A DNA stretch of 5,017 bases from Atopobiaceae bacterium (GTDB taxonomy: Bacteria; Actinomycetota; Coriobacteriia; Coriobacteriales; Atopobiaceae): NCBI GenBank assembly GCA_017460265.1, contig JAFUBJ010000289.1, forward strand, positions 1-5,017, in the 5' to 3' direction. Numbering within the stretch: position 1 is the stretch's first letter; each line of letters opens with the position of its first letter. The position numbers and the translations under genes were made by a program. The notes under the pieces were generated by a model. That model ran no database searches. It was not told where the DNA came from and worked only from the letters and a program-made list of their open reading frames with translations. This document shows, piece by piece, positions 1 through 5,017 of this stretch.

Positions 1-1
1 C

Positions 2-331
2 GCTCCGATGGACGGTACTTCCCGGCTTGTAGCCCCCCTCTTCGATGTAAAAGGTGTAGTGATTGCCGTCGTTGTCATCAATCGGCATACTCTTGACCTT
101 GACGTTCTCCCAAGTGTTGTCGTCGTTCTTGTGCACGACAATCCAAGCATTGTCCACGTCAAAGTTTGCCCTGGTCACGTACAGGCTCAGGTCGTCCTTG
201 TCTGCCTTGATGAGCTCGGTCACATCTTCAGGGTTGCCGCCTTCAATCTTGCGGAAGACCTTGACGTAGACCTCGGTCACGTCACCCGGAGCGTCATTTG
301 CCCAGCTCTTTGTCACATTGAGCTCGGTCGT
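2..331 (-). other. Cna-B-like (SpaA/prealbumin-like) domain, truncated by the window edge
   Basis: Residues 1563-1672. The first strand is TELNVTKSW with Lys1570, matching the conserved LxVxKxW start of Cna-B domains, whose Lys forms an intramolecular isopeptide bond with a C-terminal Asn. A VYVKVFRKIEGG strand follows, then an insert of about 60 residues containing AWIVVHKNDDNTW, then HYTFYIEEGGYKPG, where Glu1659 or Glu1660 could be the catalytic acid. The expected terminal Asn strand would be past position 1. It is longer between the first strand and the YTFYIEE strand than a compact Cna-B repeat usually is, so the domain call is probable rather than certain. Confidence 0.6.
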
Positions 332-3300
332 CTCGGACTTGCTCTTGCGGTACACGTTATGCACCGTGAACTCAAGGAACTCGTTGTCGGGGTTCTGGTC
401 ATAGGACGGTACACCCTGTGCGTTGGGCGCGTTGTTGTACCTGCCTAGCACCTCGGCACGGCTGTCGTAGTTTTGGGTCTTGTCGACGTAGGTCTCGCTC
501 TTGTGCGAGTTCTTGGCGCCTTCAGGAGTCGTGTCGAACCCGCCGTATCGACGGACGTACTCAGTCTCGATGACCGTCGACTCGTAGTACCACGTATCGC
601 CGTCGGCACCCGTGATCTCGTCGGGTACCGTGCTCGTGTCCTCGGTGATGTAGAACATTCCTGAGTTGAAGTCATACGTGTAGCTCTGGCCAACGCCCGA
701 GGTACCAACACGCACGCGGACGTTTTGCGCGTCAACAAATTTGTGGGCAACGTCCGTGCGAGGGTCGTAGTTCTTGTAAGCATCGCTATCCATTTTCCAG
801 ATAGCGTCGCTGTTGCGCAGGTTGTTGGCGTTGCCAGGACCCGTCACTTGATCCGTCTCGTCCTTGTAGTAGTGCAGCATGAAGCTGTGGTCGAGCGAAG
901 TCTGAATCGCGATGGGGCTACCGTTCTCGTCCTCGATGATCTTCTTGATCTCGACGGCACGAGACTCCGCATCGCCTTCGCTGTTGCCACCAAGCACAAA
1001 GTCCATGCCGCTCAGGTTGTGGTCGGGAATGCCACCCCTCGACCATTCGCCGCTGTCCCAACGCACGGGCGGGCACTCGTTGCGAGGATCCCAGTAATCA
1101 AAGCTCGCAGAGAAGGCCACATCCACGTTTACCGTCATGGGGTTGCCAAACTCGTCATAGAGCTGGCCAAGTTCAGGGTCAATCAGGTTGTACGTGATGG
1201 TCTTGTATGCGGTCACCTTGTAGTAGATCTTGTTGTTGAGGCGATCCTGATACACCTGCTGCTTGTGTTGGTCGTAGTACTGCTTGGAAACCGGGTCGAT
1301 GGTGGACACGCGGAACTCGCCCTCAATGCGCACCTGCTGGGTACTGAACTCGGTAGACTCGTTTGCGGAGTAGCCGTTTACCACAAACGCGTTGTCAAGC
1401 TCGTGGGTCGTTCCGTCGGCGTCCTTGGTGTAAGCCGTGATGACAGCACGCTTCATGTCGTCAAGCGTGATGCCCACAACGCCAGAGTCCAGATGGAGAG
1501 ACTCGGGCGAGGTGACGGTCTTGACCTCGTTGCCGTTTGCGTCGTAATAAGAGCCGTATGCCAGCGGCACGTCGACCGCGGCCTCTCCCTCAATGGAGAT
1601 GTCGATGTGGTTGACAGTGTGGTTGAGGTAGTTGGTCTTGAGCACTTCGTTGGCTGCGGCCAGGCGCACGGTGGCTGCGTTGGCCTCGCTCACGCCGCCC
1701 ACAAGGCGGAGCGTGCCGTCGGGGTCTTCCACCACGCCAACATACTGGTTGGAGTTGGCGCTCTTAATGTGCTCGTTGGTCAGCGTAATCTGAGTGACGT
1801 TCTGTTGCGGACGGTTCTGGATTACCTGATAGGTAAAGGTCTGGTTGCTCCACGTGTTCCAGTCAAAGTACGTCTCGTTGATGTTGCGCAGCGTAGTCCC
1901 AGGGTTGTCCCTGTCTGTAGAGATGGCGTCAGCCCTGTCTGTGGGGTCGATGTACTTGTTGTAGAAGTCAGCAGCAAGCTGATTCATATTGAACGACACT
2001 TGCTCGGTGTGGTGGTAGATGTTTCTGCCGTCGTAGGTCCACATCATGGGCTCGTCAACTTCCACGGTACCTGTGGCGGATGTTCCCACGTTAGTCAGGC
2101 TTCCGTCGTTGTTGACAATGTAGTAAGAGCCGTTGTAGTCGATGAGCACCATGTACTGCTCGTTTGCTGCGGGGCGAGTAACCACGGTACCCGTGACCGA
2201 GAAGCCGTTTTGCAGGTAGGTCATGACGGTGCCGTCCTGGTTAACGCCAATGCCCTCCAGCACCTCTGTGCCGTCATCGGCGTAGTGCACCACATGCAGG
2301 TCCTTGGCTGCCTCGATGTCTGCGCCGTCATCAAGCTCGATACTTACCAGCACCGGAGCCTTGGGCTCGACCTTGTTCTGATGCGCGTCTTGAATCTCGA
2401 TGTCAAAGAAACGCGCGTAGGAGATGTCCCTGACGCTCTCAACGTCAAGCTGGTCCACAGACTGCGCGAGGTAGCTCTGGTATTCAGTGGTGCCAGGCTC
2501 GATCTCCCGGACAAAGAGGTCTGCGTCAGCCGGAATCTGGGCGTCATCCTCGTAGTTAAGGGTGATGTTGTAGCCCGTGCCGTCCTGTGACAGGAAGTGC
2601 TTGGTGATCTGCGCATCTGTCACGGCAATGGTGACGCTGTCGCCATTTGCCAGCGTGATGGTCAGCGACTCGGTGGTGTCAAAGGCCTTCAGCGTGATGA
2701 GCGCCCAGTCGGGGGCCGTCAGCTGCCTGGCGTCCATCTGGTCGCGCTCCTCGGCGCGGAGCTGCGCGGAGTACTGGGTGGTGACGCCCAGCGCCTCCTT
2801 CAAGGCACCGGAGGTGGTGTTCTCGTCCACCTTGGCCACGGCCACCAGCTCGGGGTTGGAGAACGTGACATTACTAATATAAGAGACGAACTTCTGGGCA
2901 TCCTGCGGCTCGACCACGTTCAGGGCCACCAGCAGCTCACGCAGGCTGACGGTGTCGCCGCCCTCGATGCCGTAGCTGTACATCTGGCCGTTGAACTCGT
3001 AGTGGAAGTCCACTGTGTAGATGACGCCGTAGACCGAGAAGCCGTTAGCATCAAACGTGGTGGTATCGCCTTCTTGCGTGGCGTCGAGCACCTGGGGCTT
3101 TACCTCGGACGAGTACTGGAAGTGGACCGCGTTGGAGCTGACGGCTTCCCCAAGGTCGGGGGCGTCGGCCAGCTGGATGCTCACCTTGACGGCCTCCTGA
3201 GGATGAACCTCTTCGCCGTTGCTCATAATCTTGATGTCAAAGAAGCGTGCGAGTTCGGAATGGGCCTGGCTCGGGTCCTCACCAAGGGCAGACATTGCCT

Positions 3301-5017
3301 GGTAGAGGTAATCGTCATAGCCAGCGCCGCCAGGGGTGATCTCTCGTACCTGGAGCTCGGCGTCCTGGGGGATGCCGGCCTCGGCCGGGGCGTCCACCCT
3401 GATGTCGTAGGTGGAGCCGTCGCTGGCGGTAAGCTCCTTATGGAGCGTAGTGACCGCGACGACGTAGGTCGAGAACTGGTCGGACTCAATAACGAGCTCG
3501 TCGGCCTGGTCGGCGATGTCGCGGCTCTGGAGCTCCTTGGCACCGAGGGCGTCAATGACCTCGGCGTTGCCTTGGTCGTCGATGTGGACGACGTGGCTGT
3601 CGTCGGCGGTGTCGATGAGGTCACTTGCGAAGGTGACGGTGATGGGCACGGCAGGCTCGATCTCTTGGCCGTCGGAGTCTGTGAACGTAATGTCCACGGC
3701 GCGGAGGTCGACCAGCTTGCCGTCGGTGCGCTCGGACACCGCCTGGGCGACGGCGCCCTCGACCTGCTTGGCGTCAACCCACTTGACCTGCATGGTCGTT
3801 CCCAGCGGGAAGGCTCCCTCCGGGGCAAAGACGTTGACTGTCATCAGCGTCTGACCGTCAGATTTACTGAAGCTGTGCGAGAAGGTTTGCGCTGGCGTCT
3901 TGGAGGTGGCCTCCTCGGTAGCCTCTGCGTTCTCTTCGAGCGAGGCCTCTGTGGTCGCCTGCTGCTCTGTCTCAGTCTGCTGAGCCTCTTCCTCGAGTTC
4001 GTCCTCCGGTGCGTTGGCCGCGTTGTTCACGCGGGCGACCACGTAGGCGGAGAACTCCTGCGCCTCGAAGAGGATCGTGTCCTCGTGGCCAGTGGAGGTG
4101 TCCTTCTCGTCCTGGTTGACCAGGTACGCCTTGCGGATGAGCTCGGCGTTGGGAGCGTCGGTGCGCTTGGTCTGCTGATGGTCCACCACGTGCAGGACCA
4201 GCAGGCTGTTGTTTGCGACTGCCTCGTCGCCGGCGGTGCGCTGGTCGGAGAAGGTGCGGATCATGGACGTGGTGATGCGGACCTCGACCTTCTTGGCGGG
4301 GTCGACGCGGTTGCCCTGGGCGTCCTTGAAGGTGATGTCCACGGCATCGGTCTGCACGAAGGCGGCTTCATCGCCCGCCTCCTTGCGGAGGACGTCGTCG
4401 AGCTTTTCCTGGGCGGTCAGGCCCGTGAGGTCGTCCTTCTTGTTGAGGTCCACGTGCGCGACGGCCATGGTCGAGCCCTTGGGCAGCGCGCCCTGCGGGG
4501 CCTTGACCTGGACGACGAGGTAGACGTACTCGTTGCCGTCCTGGTCCTTCTTCTTGAGGACGTCCGAGAACTCCTGCGCGGGGGTGGGATCCTCCTCGGG
4601 GGTGGAGGGCACGGTGGCCTCGGGTTCCGCGGGGGTTGCGGTTGCTGGGTCGGTCTCGGGCTCGGGATCAGGCAGTTCGACGGTCACGGTCTCGAAGCAG
4701 GCAGGGCCGTGGACGTGCTCCTCGGTGGTCTCCTCCATGCCGCAAATCAGCTGGTCGGTCCTGCGCGTCTCGTAGCAGGCGTCCGTGTGGGTGTGGGCCG
4801 GCTCCTCCGGGATCGTGCAAGTGAGATTTCCGTCCTCGTCGTAGCAGGCGTCTGTGTGGGCGTGGCCGGCGGTCTCCGGCAGTGCGCAGGTGAGCACGCG
4901 CTCGGTAGCGTAGCAGTCGGCCGTGTGCGTATGGAAGGGCTTCTCGGGCAGGGAGCAGACCAGGTTGCCGTATGCGTCGTAGCAGTCCGCGTTGTGCGTA
5001 TGGGCGCCGTTGCCCGC
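2..5017 (-). CDS. Giant repeat-containing surface protein (adhesin/pilin-like, Cna-B type), internal fragment
   Basis: One minus-strand frame is open across the entire window (1,672 codons, no stop). Both ends are missing, so no start codon or RBS can be chosen and the full protein is longer than 1,672 residues. Composition is that of an exported Gram-positive wall protein: rich in Asp, Glu, Thr, Val, Tyr and Asn, with alternating beta-strand patterns, no hydrophobic membrane segment, and only ten Cys, nine of them in the N-terminal repeats. Order: His/Cys repeats (residues 6-108), P/T/E linker (109-146), modules A1 (147-330) and A2 (376-522), B1 (523-666), a separate module (667-804), B2 (805-947), three long beta-rich segments (948-1562), and a partial Cna-B-like domain (1563-1672). 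Related proteins usually begin with a signal peptide and end in an LPXTG sortase signal; both would be off-window. The likely role is adhesion or a cell-surface stalk; the ligand is unknown. Family assignment is confident, specific function is not. Confidence 0.93.
332..985 (-). other. Beta-rich segment with GMFYITEDT and IETEYV motifs preceding Cna-B, possibly pilin-isopeptide-like
   Basis: Residues 1345-1562. It opens with AVEIKKIIEDENG (1354-1366), followed by an FMLHYYKDET strand. The middle holds YTYDFNSGMFYITEDT (ending near 1461), a DGDTWYYES turn and IETEYVRRYGGF (1483-1494). It ends with EFLEFTVHNVY (1546-1556) and a short Lys/Ser linker. The opening K-rich strand followed by a DENG turn and an F.l strand is reminiscent of streptococcal pilin isopeptide-linkage domains, but I cannot confirm the bond-forming residues. 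I associate this arrangement directly before a Cna-B domain with related surface proteins. Confidence 0.45.
986..1639 (-). other. Beta-rich segment with TVNHIDI and QVRIEGEF motifs, unassigned
   Basis: Residues 1127-1344. Visible landmarks are HTVNHIDI (1133-1140), a LAYGSYYDANGN turn, NGYSANES (1214-1221), QQVRIEGEFRV (1227-1237), a Tyr/Lys/Gln-rich stretch ending in YYKVTAYKTITY, and SGMDFVLGG at the end (to 1344). It contains Cys1315, the only cysteine outside the N-terminal repeats. The layout resembles a conserved region I associate with large Gram-positive wall proteins that also carry Cna-B repeats, but no named function applies. Boundaries are by motif and by eye. Confidence 0.45.
1640..2176 (-). 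other. Tyr/Asn-rich beta segment, unassigned
   Basis: Residues 948-1126. It begins with a strand-turn-strand unit, YMVLIDYNGSYYIVNNDGSL (955-974), then an MMWTYDGRNIYHH stretch, a long Asn/Thr/Asp-rich middle, and QYVGVVEDPDGTLRLVGGV near the end. The alternating pattern and repeated DG turns suggest a beta-barrel or trefoil-like fold, possibly ligand-facing, but I cannot name a family. Boundaries are approximate. Confidence 0.45.
2177..2605 (-). other. Module B2 (beta-rich repeat module)
   Basis: Residues 805-947. Paralog of B1: LSQDGTGYNITL near the start, VREIEPG (836-842), ARFFDIEI (868-875) followed by NKVEPKAPVLVSIEL, a LHVVHYADDGTEVLEG stretch, and a closing GFSVTGT. The closing motif has Thr942 where A1, A2 and B1 have Tyr, the only landmark substitution among the four modules. 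Confidence 0.72.
2606..3019 (-). other. Distinct 138-residue module between B1 and B2
   Basis: Residues 667-804. It starts YTVDFHYEFNGQMYSY, continues with an SLRELLVALNVV helix-like stretch, FVSYISNVTFSNPELV (710-725), and an APDWALITLKAFDT block (768-781), and ends with two strands, SLTITLANGDSVTIAV and TDAQI (800-804). It does not share the A/B landmarks. I associate this block, immediately followed by a B-type module, with other large gut Gram-positive surface proteins, so it probably travels with B modules. No function is known to me. The buried-looking aromatics suggest a folded domain. Confidence 0.6.
3020..3451 (-). other. Module B1 (beta-rich repeat module)
   Basis: Residues 523-666. 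Landmarks are ELTASDGSTYDIRV near the start, VREITPG (557-563), ARFFDIKI (590-597) followed by EEVHPQEAVKVSI, and a closing GFSVYGV. The same landmarks recur in B2 with nearly identical spacing: Arg of REI to Ala of ARFFDI is 32 residues here and 31 in B2. The general plan (core DI.I or DITF strand, then a v.P...V.V strand, then a closing FS.Y motif) also matches A1 and A2, so all four may be distant paralogs in two subtypes. Confidence 0.72.
3452..3892 (-). other. Module A2 (beta-rich repeat module, second of a pair)
   Basis: Residues 376-522. It repeats the A1 landmarks: AQTFS at the start, APEGAFPLGTTM (398-409), AVDITF (440-445) followed by EIEPAVPITVTF, a HVVHIDDQGNAEVI stretch, and the closing FSTYVVA (515-521). 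The shared hexamer AVDITF and the AP.GA.P.G.TM motif make homology with A1 clear by eye. It runs directly into B1 without a linker. Confidence 0.72.
3893..4027 (-). other. Acidic Glu/Gln/Thr/Ala linker between A1 and A2
   Basis: Residues 331-375 are low complexity and strongly acidic, with EDELEEEAQQTETEQQ near the start and a second Glu/Ala/Thr-rich half. No beta-strand pattern is visible. It reads as a disordered or helical spacer. The adjoining modules A1 and A2 are paralogous, so this linker marks the junction of the duplication. Confidence 0.7.
4028..4579 (-). other. Module A1 (beta-rich repeat module, first of a pair)
   Basis: Residues 147-330. The module opens with AQEFS, carries an APQGALPKGSTM stretch (173-184), the core motif AVDITF (225-230) followed by a DPAKKVEVRI strand, then a LVLHVVD strand, and closes with FSAYVVA (322-328). 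The same landmarks recur in the same order in A2, so this is a duplicated domain rather than random similarity. It is about 37 residues longer than A2, mostly through extra sequence between the core motif and the closing motif. I recognise the pattern from large Gram-positive surface proteins but cannot name a curated family. The likely fold is an Ig-like or CNA-like beta sandwich (inference). Confidence 0.7.
4580..4693 (-). other. Pro/Thr/Glu-rich linker of the surface protein
   Basis: Residues 109-146 are dominated by Pro, Glu, Thr and Ala (PDPEPETDP, then PSTPEEDPTP) and have no predicted strand pattern. This is a flexible spacer separating the His/Cys array from the first folded module. 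Its C-ending Pro and Thr codons make the DNA strongly GC-skewed, with G-runs on the plus strand. Confidence 0.75.
4694..5002 (-). repeat. Tandem 69-bp repeats encoding HxHxxxCY His/Cys units
   Basis: Five copies of an HxH motif start at residues 6, 29, 52, 75 and 101, each followed by Cys-Tyr, or Cys-Phe in the last copy. The first three units are exactly 23 residues (69 bp); the fourth is 26. Within a unit a second Cys follows nine residues after the first (C12/C21, C35/C44, C58/C67) and eleven after in the fourth (C81/C92); the fifth copy has only C107. The consensus is roughly HTHxxxCYxxxGNLxCxLPExP. At DNA level the plus-strand word gtagcag recurs at 4772, 4841, 4910 and 4979, spaced exactly 69 bases. 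The array may continue past the right edge. Similar CxLxEHTHTxxCY repeats occur near the N-terminus of many large Gram-positive surface proteins, with no established function. Paired disulfides or metal binding by His and Cys are both possible. Confidence 0.9.

Noticed and set aside
8..448. A plus-strand open frame of 146 codons.
   Set aside because: It is in the same antisense register as the shadow above and lies opposite the Cna-B-like domain and the end of the preceding segment. It has low-complexity Val-rich content and no ribosome binding site I would trust.
725..2590. A 621-codon open frame on the plus strand, starting at ATG 725.
   Set aside because: It is codon-aligned antisense to the real gene. 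It stays open only because the gene avoids TTA, CTA and TCA codons there. Its translation is Val/Leu/His-rich with no domain pattern, and the minus-strand frame shows conserved repeats across the same DNA.
3223..3828. A 201-codon minus-strand frame offset from the main gene.
   Set aside because: It is a frame-shifted reading of modules A2 and B1, rich in Ser, Thr, Pro and Arg as expected of an out-of-frame GC-rich sequence. The other frame carries the duplicated motifs.
4209..4824. Several short plus-strand open frames opposite the N-terminal repeats, linker and module A1.
   Set aside because: They are shadows of the GC-rich coding strand. Their compositions (Ser/Gly or Arg/Ser runs) are typical of antisense translation and show no family resemblance.
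4694..5002. The regular 69-bp spacing considered as a CRISPR array.
   Set aside because: The units are directly adjacent, in frame and coding, with no separate unique spacers between short identical repeats.
1..5017. Promoters, terminators, riboswitches or tRNA genes.
   Set aside because: The single frame is open across the entire window with protein-level repeats and motifs throughout, leaving no intergenic space. No convincing hairpin plus T-run or RNA-gene pattern was seen.

Overview
The whole window lies inside one very large gene on the minus strand. Read from position 5017 down to position 2 it gives 1,672 codons without a stop, and neither the start nor the end of the gene is present. 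Residue numbers in this answer count from the codon at 5015-5017, so residue r lies at plus-strand positions (5018-3r) to (5020-3r). The product looks like a giant, multi-domain, wall-anchored surface protein (adhesin or pilin-like) of the kind common in gut and oral Gram-positive bacteria. Its signal peptide and any sortase anchor would lie outside the window.

Organism: hand counts in eight 60-base windows range from 47 to 77% GC. Codons are mostly G/C-ending, and the module set is familiar from human-associated Gram-positives. Together these suggest a Coriobacteriia-type actinobacterium (Collinsella/Olsenella-like) or a GC-rich Lachnospiraceae relative. This is inference; no taxonomic marker gene is present.

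Layout from N- to C-terminus, which runs right to left: (1) an array of 23-residue His/Cys repeats (HxHxxxCY, 69 bp units; 4694-5002); (2) a Pro/Thr/Glu linker (4580-4693); (3) two related beta-rich modules, A1 and A2, separated by an acidic Glu/Gln/Thr linker (3452-4579); (4) a second pair of related modules, B1 and B2 (3020-3451 and 2177-2605), flanking a distinct 138-residue module (2606-3019); (5) a long C-terminal half (332-2176) of three beta-rich, Tyr/Asn/Asp-rich segments with conserved-looking motifs but no named domain I can assign securely; (6) the beginning of a Cna-B-like domain with a VTKSW motif, cut by the window edge (2-331).

There is no second gene, RNA gene, mobile element, CRISPR array, promoter or terminator to support. 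The long open frames on the plus strand are antisense shadows of the coding frame. The points most worth a second look are the His/Cys array, the paired internal duplications, the unnamed modules and a fall in GC content partway along the gene.
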